Shown here: positions 52,041 to 62,830 of the stretch, in pieces
Layout of the letters: each line of letters starts with the position of its first letter
How positions within the stretch are numbered: position 1 is the stretch's first letter
From: Rhodanobacter denitrificans
GTDB taxonomy: Bacteria > Pseudomonadota > Gammaproteobacteria > Xanthomonadales > Rhodanobacteraceae
Reading direction: 5' to 3'
Length of the DNA stretch: 64,000 nt
Assembly: GCF_003335105.1 (NCBI RefSeq)
Contig: NZ_QFWQ01000011.1
Location: forward strand, 88,571-152,570
Translations under genes and position numbers: made by a program
The notes under the pieces: generated by a model
Seen by the model: the letters and a program-made list of their open reading frames with translations, nothing else
Databases searched by the model: none
What the model was told of the DNA's origin: nothing

Positions 52041-52589
52041 ATGCCCACCGACGATCCCGCCACGATCTGGACGATCGGCCATTCCACCCGCACGCTGGAG
52101 GAGTTCCTTGGCTTGCTGGGCGAATACCGGATCGAGGCGATCGCCGACGTGCGGCGCTTCCCCGGTTCGCGCCGCTACCCGTATTTCGCCAGCGACGCGC
52201 TGGCCGCCACGCTGCCCGCGCACGGCATCGCCTACCAATGGATGCCCAGGCTCGGAGGTCGCCGCAAGGTGCAACCGGGCTCGCCGAACACGGGGTGGCG
52301 CAACGCCTCGTTCCAGGGCTACGCGGATTACACGGCCACCGCGGAGTTTGCCGACGGCGTGGCCGAGCTGCTGGCACGGGCCGCCAGCAGGCGCACCGCC
52401 ATGATGTGCGCCGAAGCGGTGTGGTGGCGCTGCCACCGTTCGATCATCTCCGACGTGCTGAAGCTGCGCGGGATCGAGGTCGTTCACATCATCGACGCCA
52501 CGCACAGCACCGTGCACCCGTACACCTCGCCAGCGCACATCGTGGACGGTCGATTGAGTTACGCGTCGCCGCAGGGTGGCTTGCTGTAG
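52041..52589 (+). CDS. DUF488 family protein
   Basis: A 182-residue protein of the DUF488 family. It has TIGHSTRTLEEFLGLLGEYRI at the start, then ADVRRFPGSRRYPYF, and a conserved cysteine pair near MMCAEAVWWRCHRSIISDVL (about 113-132). The reaction is not known; family members often accompany DUF2945 genes, as here. No signal peptide is present, so it should be cytosolic. It starts 3 nt after the DUF2945 gene. Confidence 0.9.
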   Translation: MPTDDPATIWTIGHSTRTLEEFLGLLGEYRIEAIADVRRFPGSRRYPYFASDALAATLPAHGIAYQWMPRLGGRRKVQPGSPNTGWRNASFQGYADYTATAEFADGVAELLARAASRRTAMMCAEAVWWRCHRSIISDVLKLRGIEVVHIIDATHSTVHPYTSPAHIVDGRLSYASPQGGLL

Positions 52590-52940
52590 TCGGGCGACCG
52601 CGTTGGCGCCCGATCAGGAGCGTCCTCACTCGAGTTTTCCGTTCTTCTGCTTTTCGCTTGCGCAACCGCGCAGCGGTTGCACACCGAGTGCGGGCCACGA
52701 CGGCCCGCTGCTCTACCCGGAGGTCCCTTGCGCGGCGGTGAGTCGGGGTCGACAGGCCGCGCAGCGGGAACCGACATGGCGACGGCATGGATGCCGGAGT
52801 TGAGGCAACGCAGGAGCGGTTGCCCGATGTCGGTTCCTTTTCGACAGTACATGGCTGTGCTGTCGAAAAGCCCGGCCCCGGCTCACGGACTTGCCGGGCA
52901 GGAGCCCGGCAAGCGCCAAGCGGAGGGTCGTTTTCTCTTG

Positions 52941-52976
52941 GTTACTTCTCTTTTGAACAAGCAAAAGAGAAGTAAC
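52941..52976. repeat. Perfect 15-bp hairpin
   Basis: GTTACTTCTCTTTTG (52941-52955), loop AACAAG, CAAAAGAGAAGTAAC (52962-52976). The AT-rich stem stands out from the G+C-rich surroundings. It lacks a following T-run; a role as a mobile or structural intergenic repeat is more likely than termination. Confidence 0.8.
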
Positions 52977-53047
52977 TCGGGCGCCGCGGGCGCACGAAGC
53001 TTCTGCTACGCCCACCGACTTGGCGGCGAGGCGGCGGGAAGTGCGAT

Positions 53048-53118
53048 GCCTGCCTTCGCAGGCATGACGAGGAACGGGGATGCAACGCCTGCGGCCTGCC
53101 TTCGCAGGCATGACGAGG
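53048..53118. repeat. Two direct copies of a 25-nt palindromic unit
   Basis: GCCTGCCTTCGCAGGCATGA followed by CGAGG is present at 53048-53072 and again at 53094-53118, 46 nt apart. On the other strand the unit reads TCATGCCTGCGAAGGCAGGC, the familiar xanthomonad form of a hairpin repeat. Confidence 0.8.
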
Positions 53119-53251
53119 TGAGGGCTCGATGCCTGCCGGTGCGAACGGTGGAGAGGAAGTCGGCCGTTCGGGCAACGAGCATGGGAGCGGCAAGAGCATC
53201 GTCCGCGAGCGGGATCCTACGGAAGCATCGGGAGAGCAATGCGGACCCACA

Positions 53252-54157
<906 letters not shown>

Positions 54158-54188
54158 CATGTTTGCTCCGTAGCAGTAGAAGAAAGGA

Positions 54189-55526
54189 TCAGGACGCCCG
54201 GTTGTTCGCGGCATCCAGCCAGCCGCCGTCGAAACCGGCACGGCGCAGGCCGTCGACGATGGCGCGGCAGCCGCGCATCAATTGCCATGGCATGCCGCTG
54301 CGATGGTTCTCCACCATCAGCACGATCGGGCCGAGGTTGAGGCCGAAGAAGTACGGCGAGACCCAGCAACGGGGCGACTGGCCGGGCTGGTCGATCCAGG
54401 TCTGGTTGAAGCTAGCCCTGAAGCCGTAGGGATGCGCGTCGTGCAGCTGCAGCATGTCGATGAAGTGGTGCAGGGTCGGCAGCACGATCTCCGGCGCGAA
54501 CGGCAGCGAGGCCACCACCGCCCACGGCGCCAGCGTGCCGTCGTCGATACCGTACGGCGCGCCGCGGCCCACGTAGTCCTCGAAGCGGCGCTCGATGCCG
54601 TCGATCTTCGATGTGGCTGGCCCAGGACCGTCGCAGGCGGTGATGCCCCAGCAGTACTCGCCGTAGCCCCTGAAACCGAGCGGGTTGTCGATCGCATAGC
54701 GCTGCTGGACCTGCGTCGCACGGCGGCTGTTCTCGAAATAGTCGAGGCCCTTGTCGCGCATGAACGCATCGCGGATGCCGCGGAAGTCGATCCAGGCCTG
54801 CGACAGCTGGTGGGTGAACAGCGGGGCGCAGTACAGGTAGTCGATGTCGTAGCAGCGCTTCCATTCGTAGGTGGACGACCAGGCGGCATACGCGCTTGGC
54901 GGCAGCGGATGCGTGGACGAGCCGAGCGCCAGCACGTACAGCAGCAGGCCCTCGTCGTAGCCCTGCCAGCGATGCGGGATGAAGCCGCTTTCCGGATGCC
55001 AGCCATGGCCGAGAGTGCCGTCGGCGGCCTGCGCCCACGGCCATTCCGCGCGTTGGTAGAGGAAGTTCGCCGTGTCGCGGATTTCCTTCTGCTCGGCGGT
55101 GTCGTCGTTGAAGTACGCGGCGGCGGCGAGCATGCCGGCGAACAGCAGGGCGCTGTCCACCGTGGACAGCTCGCACTGCCACGCGCGCCGGCCGCTGCGC
55201 ATGTCGAGGAAGTGGTAGTAGAAGCCGCGATAACCGCTGGCGTCGGGCTGCTCGCCCTGCGCGCTGTCGCGGAAGAAGCGCAGCGTGGCCAGCGTGCGTT
55301 TGATCGCGGCATCGCGGCCCAGCAGCCCACGCTCCACCGCCACCGGATAGCAGCTCAGCGCCAGCCCGGTCGCCGCGATGCTGGCCGGCCAGTCCGGCGC
55401 GGTCTTGTCCGCGACCAGGCCGTTCTCCAGGTTCGTCTCGTACTGGAAGTACGCGAACGCCTTGTTCTGCAGGTGTTGCAGCAGCGGGCCCGCTTCGTAT
55501 GGATTGCTGAGTGGGTGGGAACGCAT
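54189..55526 (-). CDS. Glycoamylase-family (GH144-like) protein
   Basis: A 445-residue cytosolic protein of the glycoamylase family (Pfam Glycoamylase). It has YFQYETNLENGLVADKT at the start, ALLFAGMLAAAAYF, GWHPESGFIPHRWQGYDEGLLLYVLALGSS and FRGYGEYCWGITACDGPG, an (alpha/alpha)6 toroid pattern. Proteins of this type include endo-beta-1,2-glucanases (GH144) and the central domain of cyclic beta-1,2-glucan synthase. No signal peptide is present. It is divergent, over 186 nt, from a giant GH94 protein with the layout of the C-terminus of that same synthase. The ATG at 55526 is used; the frame extends to 55616. Confidence 0.85.
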   Translation of the reverse strand: MRSHPLSNPYEAGPLLQHLQNKAFAYFQYETNLENGLVADKTAPDWPASIAATGLALSCYPVAVERGLLGRDAAIKRTLATLRFFRDSAQGEQPDASGYRGFYYHFLDMRSGRRAWQCELSTVDSALLFAGMLAAAAYFNDDTAEQKEIRDTANFLYQRAEWPWAQAADGTLGHGWHPESGFIPHRWQGYDEGLLLYVLALGSSTHPLPPSAYAAWSSTYEWKRCYDIDYLYCAPLFTHQLSQAWIDFRGIRDAFMRDKGLDYFENSRRATQVQQRYAIDNPLGFRGYGEYCWGITACDGPGPATSKIDGIERRFEDYVGRGAPYGIDDGTLAPWAVVASLPFAPEIVLPTLHHFIDMLQLHDAHPYGFRASFNQTWIDQPGQSPRCWVSPYFFGLNLGPIVLMVENHRSGMPWQLMRGCRAIVDGLRRAGFDGGWLDAANNRAS

Positions 55527-55712
55527 GGATCTCGTCGTGGCCTGTCGCGGTGAGGGCACCCGGGCACGCAAGACGCCGCGCCGTCGGCGCCGGATCGCCG
55601 CCGATGGATGCGCCATGCATCCTACTCCGCGCCATGGTGAAGCGCGGGTTGACGCCGCCTATGCTTCGCCCGGCGCACGCTGGGACTTTCGTCGCCGTCG
55701 ACAGGAGTCGCC

Positions 55713-58700
55713 ATGCCTTCGCCTTCCTCCCGCAGCATCGATGCGGAGCAGCGCTGCCTGCTGTCCAACGGTCGCTACAGCGTGATGCTGGGCGCGAACG
55801 GCTCCGGCTTCAGCCGCTGGCGCGGCCTGGCGGTGACGCGCTGGCGCGAGGATCCGGTCGGTGACGGCTGGGGCAGTTACCTGCTGTTGCGCGACGAGGA
55901 TGACGGTGAAACCTGGTCAGCCAGCCGGCAGCCGTATGGCACGCACAGGCCGGACGATGTGGTCGCGTTCGACGCCGGGCGCGCCTGTTTCAGCCGGCGC
56001 CACCACAGCGTGCACAGCGTGCTGGAGGTGGCGGTGGCCGCCGACGCCGACATCGAACTGCGCCGGCTCACCTTGAGCAACCACGGCGACCGCACGCGCA
56101 CGCTGTCGCTGACTTCGTACGCCGAGCTGGTGCTCGGCCCGACCGGCGCCGACGACGCGCACCCCGCGTTTTCCAAGATGTTCGTGCAGACCGAGTGGGA
56201 CGCTCCGCGTGGCATCCTGCTGGCCACGCGGCGGCGGCGCGACAGCAGCGAGGCTGAAGTGTGGGCCGCGCAGGCACTGCAGATCGTCGGGGCGGATGGC
56301 GGCGACGCCGGCGAATGCGAAACCGATCGCGCGCGCTTCCTCGGTCGCCTGCGCACGCTGCGTGACGCGCAGGCGATGCAACCGGGCGCCGTGTTGTCGA
56401 ACACGGTCGGCTGCGTGCTCGATCCGGTATTCAGCCTGCGCCGGCACTTCACGTTGGCGCCGAACAGCAGCGTGACGCTGCTGCTGTGGACGCAGCTGGC
56501 CGATTCGCGCGACGGCGCCATGGCACTGGCCACGCCACTCGGCGATCCGGCCGCCGCCGCGAGGCTGTTCGACGCCGCGGCGCAACATGCCGAAGCCGAG
56601 TGCGCGCTGCTCGGCATCGGCGCCGCGCAGTCGGCACGATTCGCCCACTGGATGAGCGCGCTGCTGTACAACGATCCGCGCCAGCGCGCGGCGCCCGATG
56701 CACTGGCGCGCGGACGCGGCGGCGCGCCAGTGCTGTGGCCCGCCGGCATCTCCGGCGACCGCCCGATCCTCCTGTTGCGCCTCGGCGAAGCCGACGACCT
56801 GGCGCGCGTGGACGAGGTGCTACAGGCACAGCAGCATTGGCGCAGCCAGCAACTCGCCGTCGACGTGGTGTTGCTGCACGCCGCCGGCGACGCGCTGCAG
56901 GCCGCGCTCGCTCCGCTGGTGAGTGCGCAGCAGGCGCGCCTGAAGGCCGACGACCGATTGCCGAAGGCCGAGCTGTTCGCGTTGCGCGACGACGCGATCG
57001 GTGAGGATTTGCGCAACGGCCTGTTGACCGTGGCGCGCGTGGTGCTGGATGGGGCGCAGCCCGCGTCGGCCGCGGTCGGATCGACGTCCACCTTCGCCGC
57101 GCCGGCGGCAATTTGCGCGACCGCCACGGCGGCCGCCGTCACCGCCCGCGCCGACGCGCCGGAATTCGCCAACGGCCACGGCGGCTTCGTCGATGGCGGC
57201 CGCGCCTACCGGATCGAACTCGACGAACAGCGTCCCACGCCCGCGCCGTGGGTGAACGTGATCGCGAACCCCGCGTTCGGCTTCCTCGTCTCGGCCGAAG
57301 GCGGCGGGTATGCGTGGTCGCTCAACAGCCAGCAGAATCCGCTGACGCCGTGGCCGAACGATCCGGTCAGCGACAGCCCGCACGACGTGCTGTACCTGCG
57401 CGATGAGGACACCGGCGTGCTGTGGAGCGCCACCGCGCTGCCGATCCGCGTGGCCGGCGCGCGCTACGCGGCCACCCACGGCAAGGGCTGGACGCGCTTC
57501 GAGAACGACGCGCACGGCATCGAGCTGGAGCTGCTGCAGTGCGTGCCGACGGACGACCCGCTCAAGCTGTCGCGCTTGCGCCTGTGCAATCGCTCGCCGC
57601 GCACGCGGCGGTTGTCCGTGACCGGCTACGTCGCATGGGCGCTGGGCGCGAACGGCAGCACGCCGGCGCCGTTCGTGGTCACCTCGCGCGACGAACGCAC
57701 CGGCGCCTTGTTCGCACGCAACCGCTGGCGGCCCGATTTCGGCGACCGCGTGGCATTCATCGACCTGGCCGGGCCCGCGCATTCGATGACCGGCGACCGC
57801 CATGAATTCCTGGGGCCGCTCGGCACCGTCGCGCTGCCTCTGGCGCTGCGCGAGGGCGCGCCGCTGTCCGGCCGCCTCGGTGCCGGACTGGAGCCCTGCG
57901 GCGCAGTGCAGGTGCGCATCGAACTGCCGCCGGACACGCAGCTCGACCTGCGGCTCCTGCTCGGCGAGGCCGCCGACGAGGCCGCCGCGCAGGCGCTGGT
58001 CGGGAAATATCGCGCGGCCGATATCGATGGCGTGCTCGCCGACGTCGCCGCGCAGTGGAATGGCCTGCTCGACACCGTGCAGGTGCGCACGCCCGATCGT
58101 GCGCTGGACATCCTGCTCAACGACTGGCTGCTGTACCAGGTCGCCGGTTGCCGGCTGTGGGCGCGCACCGCCTACTACCAGGCCAGCGGCGCCTACGGTT
58201 TCCGCGACCAGCTGCAGGACGTGATGGCGCTGTGCGCAAGCCGCCCTGACCTTGCGCGCGAACACCTGCTGCGCGCCGCCGGCCGCCAGTTCGCCGAAGG
58301 CGACGTGCAGCACTGGTGGCTGCCGCCACGCGGCCAGGGCATCCGCACGAAAGTCAGCGATGACCGTCTCTGGCTGGCGTACGTGGTCATGCATTACGTC
58401 GAGGTGAGCGGCGACGCAGCCGTGCTGGACGAAGCGCTGCCGTTCCTCGCCGGCCAGCCGATTCCCGACGGCGCCACCGACGCGTTCTTCCAGCCTGCGG
58501 CCTCCGACCGGCAGGCCAGCTTGTACGAGCACTGCGCGCTCGCCATCGACACCAGCTTCAGCCGCGGCGCACACGGCCTGCCGCTGATCGGCACTGGCGA
58601 CTGGAACGACGGCATGAACGCGGTCGGCGCCGAGGGGCGCGGCGAAAGCAGCTGGCTCGGCTGGTTCCTGCTCGCCACGATCGCCACGCAGGCGCCGCAC

Positions 58701-59576
58701 GCCGAACGACGCGGCGAGAAGGAGCGCGCGCAGCGCTGGCGCGACCATGCCGACGCGCTGCGTGCCGCGCTGGAGCGGGCGTGGGACGGCCAGTGGTATC
58801 GCCGCGGCTACTACGACGACGGCACGCCGCTGGGCTCGCACGAAAGCGACGAGTGCCGCATCGACACCATCGCGCAATCGTGGAGCGTGCTGGCCGGCAG
58901 CACCGAGCGCGCGCACGCGATGCAGGCGATGGACTCGGTCGATCGCCTGTTGGTCGACCACGTCAACCGCATCGCCCGCCTGTTCACTCCGCCGTTCGAC
59001 CACAGCCGCGAAAACCCCGGCTACATCAAGGGCTACCCGCCCGGCGTGCGCGAGAACGGCGGCCAGTACACGCACGGCGCGGTCTGGTCGATCTTCGCCT
59101 GGGCCGGCCTCGGCGACGGCGATCGCGCCGGCGCCCTGTTCGACCTGCTCAACCCGATCCGCCACGGCGACAGTCCTGCCGCGATCGAGCGCTACAAGGT
59201 GGAACCCTACGTCGCCTGCGCGGACGTCTATTCGGTGGCGCCGCACGTCGGCCGCGGCGGCTGGACCTGGTACACCGGCTCCGCCGGCTGGCTGTATCGC
59301 GCCGGGCTGGAGGCGTTGCTCGGCTTCCATCTGCATGGCGACCGGCTGCGCATCGAGCCGTGCATACCGAAGGTCTGGCCAGGCTTCCGGCTCACCTACC
59401 GCCGCCGCAGCGAACGGCACGTTACCTGCTACGAGATCGAGGTGGAGAACCCGCAGCGGGTTTGCCGTGGCGTGGCGCAGATTGAATTGGACGGCCAAAC
59501 GCAGGCCGCCGGCGAGGACGTGGCACTGGCCGATGACGGCGGGACACACCGGCTGCGCCTTGTGCTCGGCCCGTAG
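55713..59576 (+). CDS. Giant GH94 phosphorylase-like protein (cyclic glucan synthase C-terminus-like)
   Basis: A 1287-residue protein without signal peptide. Two related beta-sandwich modules are visible: residues 10-280 (LLSNGRYSVMLGANGSGFSRW; YLLLRDEDDGETWSASRQP) and 490-760 (FANGHGGFVDGGRAY; VLYLRDEDTGVLWSAT). A linker precedes an (alpha/alpha)6 barrel at about 790-1210 with GAYGFRDQLQD and the GH94 acid motif TGDWNDGMN (962-966 is GDWND). The end has HVGRGGWTWYTGSAGW. GH94 enzymes phosphorolyse beta-glucosides; this double layout matches the C-terminal part of cyclic beta-1,2-glucan synthase (NdvB), but the GT84 synthase is not present. CAGGAG lies 6 nt before the ATG. The stop codon is inside a paired palindrome. 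Confidence 0.88.
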   Translation: MPSPSSRSIDAEQRCLLSNGRYSVMLGANGSGFSRWRGLAVTRWREDPVGDGWGSYLLLRDEDDGETWSASRQPYGTHRPDDVVAFDAGRACFSRRHHSVHSVLEVAVAADADIELRRLTLSNHGDRTRTLSLTSYAELVLGPTGADDAHPAFSKMFVQTEWDAPRGILLATRRRRDSSEAEVWAAQALQIVGADGGDAGECETDRARFLGRLRTLRDAQAMQPGAVLSNTVGCVLDPVFSLRRHFTLAPNSSVTLLLWTQLADSRDGAMALATPLGDPAAAARLFDAAAQHAEAECALLGIGAAQSARFAHWMSALLYNDPRQRAAPDALARGRGGAPVLWPAGISGDRPILLLRLGEADDLARVDEVLQAQQHWRSQQLAVDVVLLHAAGDALQAALAPLVSAQQARLKADDRLPKAELFALRDDAIGEDLRNGLLTVARVVLDGAQPASAAVGSTSTFAAPAAICATATAAAVTARADAPEFANGHGGFVDGGRAYRIELDEQRPTPAPWVNVIANPAFGFLVSAEGGGYAWSLNSQQNPLTPWPNDPVSDSPHDVLYLRDEDTGVLWSATALPIRVAGARYAATHGKGWTRFENDAHGIELELLQCVPTDDPLKLSRLRLCNRSPRTRRLSVTGYVAWALGANGSTPAPFVVTSRDERTGALFARNRWRPDFGDRVAFIDLAGPAHSMTGDRHEFLGPLGTVALPLALREGAPLSGRLGAGLEPCGAVQVRIELPPDTQLDLRLLLGEAADEAAAQALVGKYRAADIDGVLADVAAQWNGLLDTVQVRTPDRALDILLNDWLLYQVAGCRLWARTAYYQASGAYGFRDQLQDVMALCASRPDLAREHLLRAAGRQFAEGDVQHWWLPPRGQGIRTKVSDDRLWLAYVVMHYVEVSGDAAVLDEALPFLAGQPIPDGATDAFFQPAASDRQASLYEHCALAIDTSFSRGAHGLPLIGTGDWNDGMNAVGAEGRGESSWLGWFLLATIATQAPHAERRGEKERAQRWRDHADALRAALERAWDGQWYRRGYYDDGTPLGSHESDECRIDTIAQSWSVLAGSTERAHAMQAMDSVDRLLVDHVNRIARLFTPPFDHSRENPGYIKGYPPGVRENGGQYTHGAVWSIFAWAGLGDGDRAGALFDLLNPIRHGDSPAAIERYKVEPYVACADVYSVAPHVGRGGWTWYTGSAGWLYRAGLEALLGFHLHGDRLRIEPCIPKVWPGFRLTYRRRSERHVTCYEIEVENPQRVCRGVAQIELDGQTQAAGEDVALADDGGTHRLRLVLGP

Positions 59577-59641
59577 GGCGGGCACCGCCCGCCATTCGCC
59601 ATGCAACGCCCGTGCGGAAGCGGCGGGCAGTGCCCGCCCTA
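59574..59641. repeat. Dispersed paired palindrome (copy 4), supplying a stop codon
   Basis: TAGGGCGGGCACCGCCCGCC (59574-59593) and GGCGGGCAGTGCCCGCCCTAT ending at 59642. The first three bases are the TAG stop of the GH94 gene, so the repeat begins within the coding region. It lies between convergent genes. Same family as copies at 32508, 38998 and 40736. Confidence 0.8.
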
Positions 59642-59669
59642 TGCGGGAGGACGGCATAAGTTGCGAGCG

Positions 59670-61041
<1,372 letters not shown>

Positions 61042-61049
<8 letters not shown>

Positions 61050-62052
61050 GCGTACGCTCCAATGGCAGGTACAGCGAGAACACCGTGTGGCCGGGGCGGC
61101 TGGCGTAGCGCAGCTCGCCGCCGTGTTCGTGGGCGATCTCGCGCGACAGCGCCAGGCCCAGGCCGGTGCCGTCGGCGCGGCCGGAAACCAGCGGCTGGAA
61201 CAGGGTGTCGCGCAGCGCGGGGGGCACGCCGGGGCCGTCGTCGATCACATCCACCCGCAGCGCCATGCGCAGCATCCGCTCGCCCACGCGCACGCCATGC
61301 TCGATCCGCGTGCGCAGGGTGAGCGTGCGCGCGCCGGCTTCCAGCGCGTTGCGGGCGAGATTGAGCAGGATCTGCTGCAGGCGGTCGGCATCGCCGTGCA
61401 GGTCGGGCACGCTGGGATCGTAGTCGTGGCGCAGCTGCGGCGGCATGGGTTCGGCCAGCAGCAGGTCGCACAGCCGTTCCAGCAGGCGATGGATGTTGAC
61501 AGGGCCGAGCTGCGCCGCGCCATCGTGGTGCAGCAGGCGGTTGGCCAGCGCGCCGAGCCGGTCGGCCTCGTCGATGATCATCCCCGCCAGCGCCTGCAGG
61601 TCCTCGCTGTCGACCCGCCGCTGCAGCAGCTGGGCCGCGCCACGCAGGCCGGCCAGCGGGTTCTTCACCTCGTGCGCGAAGCCGCGCAAGGTGGCCGACA
61701 GCGGCGAGCCGGTCGACGGCGGCTCGGCCAGCACGTGCACTTCCAGCAGCAGGCCATCGCCGAACGGCTGCAGCGCGATGTCCGCGCTGAGCTTGCGGTC
61801 GTCGGCCGTGGCCAGTGCTACCCCACGCCACTGCGTCGGCCGCTGCTCCGCCAACACCTTCGCCGCCTGCGCCGCGCCCTCGTCCGCGTCGTCCAGCAGC
61901 AGCCCCAGCGGCTGCCCCACCGCATTGCGAAAACCCAGCTCCAGGCATTCGACCAGGGCCGGATTGAGCCAGCGCAGGCATAGCTCCCCGTCGACCAGGG
62001 CCAGCCCGGTCGCCATCTGCTCCGCCCACGTCCGCCACGCCAGCTCGTTCAT
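61042..62052 (-). CDS. glnL: Nitrogen regulation sensor kinase NtrB
   Basis: A 336-residue cytosolic histidine kinase. An N-terminal PAS domain (MATGLALVDGELCLRWLNPALVE, about 12-35) is followed by the H-box GFAHEVKNPLAGLRGAAQLL (His at about 125), an N-box (LLNLARNALEAGA) and G-boxes (DDGPGVPPAL; GTGLGLALSREIAHEHGG). No transmembrane segment is present, consistent with NtrB, which responds to GlnB (PII) protein. The ATG at 62052 is used; the frame extends to 62298. No glnA is adjacent. It overlaps ntrC by 8 nt. Confidence 0.94.
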
Positions 62053-62087
62053 TGCACCATCATGGGCAATGTCTCGTCTTGGTGCAA
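62052..62087 (-). promoter_or_regulatory. Inverted repeat at the ntrB start, candidate operator
   Basis: TTGCACCA (62052-62059) and TGGTGCAA (62080-62087) form a perfect 8-bp inverted repeat with 20 nt between, at the start codon of ntrB. The half-sites match the NtrC half-site GCACCA/TGGTGC, but NtrC normally binds with a spacing of about five. It may be two half-sites for cooperative NtrC binding or autoregulation. Confidence 0.4.
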
Positions 62088-62207
62088 ATCGGCTTCCGGC
62101 GGAACGGTGAGGCTTACTCGAAAGGCTTAAACGAACCTGTCGGCGATGCTTAACTTTTGAGCGGCATGCATCTGCCGCAAGGTGCGTCGCTGTTTGCGCG
62201 ACTGTCG

Positions 62208-62422
62208 TTAGTTGGTGCGCAGCCAGTCGGACAGCTCTACGGCATACGCATCCAACTGGCTCGGACTCTTCCGGGGGGGTACCTCGGGGAGGTCTCACCG
62301 CTCGCCAGATACTTGGCGATGGTGTTGCGTGACAGCTTCGTGCGTCGGGCTATCTCTCGGATCGAGATCTTGTCGCGAAGGTGCCAGCGTCGAATTACGC
62401 TCAATAAGGCCACGTCGATCAC
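62208..62422 (-). pseudogene. istA: IS21-family transposase istA, 5' fragment with frameshift
   Basis: From a GTG at 62422 preceded by AAAAAGGA the frame reads MIDVALLSVIRRWHLRDKIS, then IREIARRTKLSRNTIAKYLASGE, the N-terminal helix-turn-helix of IS21-family IstA. Within a run of seven identical bases around 62272-62278 the frame shifts; one base on, the family sequence continues as KSPSQLDAYAVELSDWLRTN and meets a stop at 62210. The remaining ~430 residues and istB are missing. It is a remnant of the left end of an IS21 element. Confidence 0.8.
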
Positions 62423-62468
62423 TCCTTTTTACTCCCGCTCGGACTTGAGCGGAGGGAGGTAGGAGCTG

Positions 62469-62520
62469 GCTCAAAATTGGATGGAAATCACCCGGTGAAG
62501 TGGCTCACTTTTGGATGAAA
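62469..62520. repeat. IS21 left-end terminal repeats
   Basis: GGCTCAAAATTGGATGGAA (62469-62487) and GGCTCACTTTTGGATGAA (62503-62520) are direct imperfect repeats with a 34-nt period, just outside the istA fragment. IS21-family ends carry such multiple repeats as transposase binding sites, which agrees with the adjacent istA remnant. Confidence 0.65.
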
Positions 62521-62559
62521 CTCAACAGATGTTCGCTCCGGCGGCATTGAAGAAGTCCA

Positions 62560-62760
62560 ATTTAAAGGCACGGAAGTAATTAAGCGGAATGACCGATGAT
62601 CACCTCGCTCGCACTCGGCAACACATTCTTTAGGAACGTGCACTCGGCAACGAGCGATTTCAGCACACGTTGAAAAAGACGCCGGGAAGGCCCGCCGCTT
62701 GCCATCCGCGCGGGTGGCCAAGATCGAAGATCGATGTTTAATTACCTCTCCCCTTAAATC
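62560..62760. mobile_element. MITE-like segment with imperfect terminal inverted repeats
   Basis: TTTAAAGGCACGGAAGTAAT at 62561-62580 is mirrored at 62738-62759 by TTTAATTACCTCTCCCCTTA and AA. On the reverse strand the latter reads TTAAGGGGAGAGGTAATTAA, an imperfect match. The same terminal sequence is found at 16721-16773 (TTTAAAGGGACGGAAGTAAT on the reverse strand). No convincing coding frame lies inside. It looks like a small non-autonomous mobile repeat, or the ends of one, inserted next to the IS21 remnant. Confidence 0.45.
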
Positions 62761-62830
62761 CGCTGATGCACTTCCAGGGAGCAGATCGCTATGATGCCTC
62801 ACGGGGAATAGATCAGAGCATCCCTTACGC

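Larger units (their letters stand above)
52590..53251. other. Repeat-rich spacer of 660 nt without genes
   Basis: No credible coding frame is visible. The stretch is a mosaic of repeats. A perfect 15-bp hairpin lies at 52941-52976 (GTTACTTCTCTTTTG / CAAAAGAGAAGTAAC, 6-nt loop). Two 25-nt direct repeats of GCCTGCCTTCGCAGGCATGA plus CGAGG occur at 53048-53072 and 53094-53118, each containing its own GCCTGC/GCAGGC hairpin. Inverted pieces such as CGGGCC/GGCCCG lie near 52690-52710, and GCCGGGC/GCCCGGC near 52895-52915. Elements like these are common between genes in xanthomonads. It separates convergent DUF488 and gnd. Confidence 0.65.

Noticed and set aside
53041-53118. Possible CRISPR-like repeats
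   Set aside because: There are only two copies, each itself a short hairpin, separated by 21 nt with no further units and no cas genes; they fit a known type of dispersed palindromic repeat.
56820-59657. Reverse-strand frame of 945 codons opposite the GH94 gene
   Set aside because: Antisense shadow. The forward frame has GH94 motifs through its whole length.
62488-62802. Reverse frame of 104 codons between istA remnant and Imm26 gene
   Set aside because: It runs across IS21 terminal repeats and the MITE-like segment; no family recognised and the composition is not coding-like.
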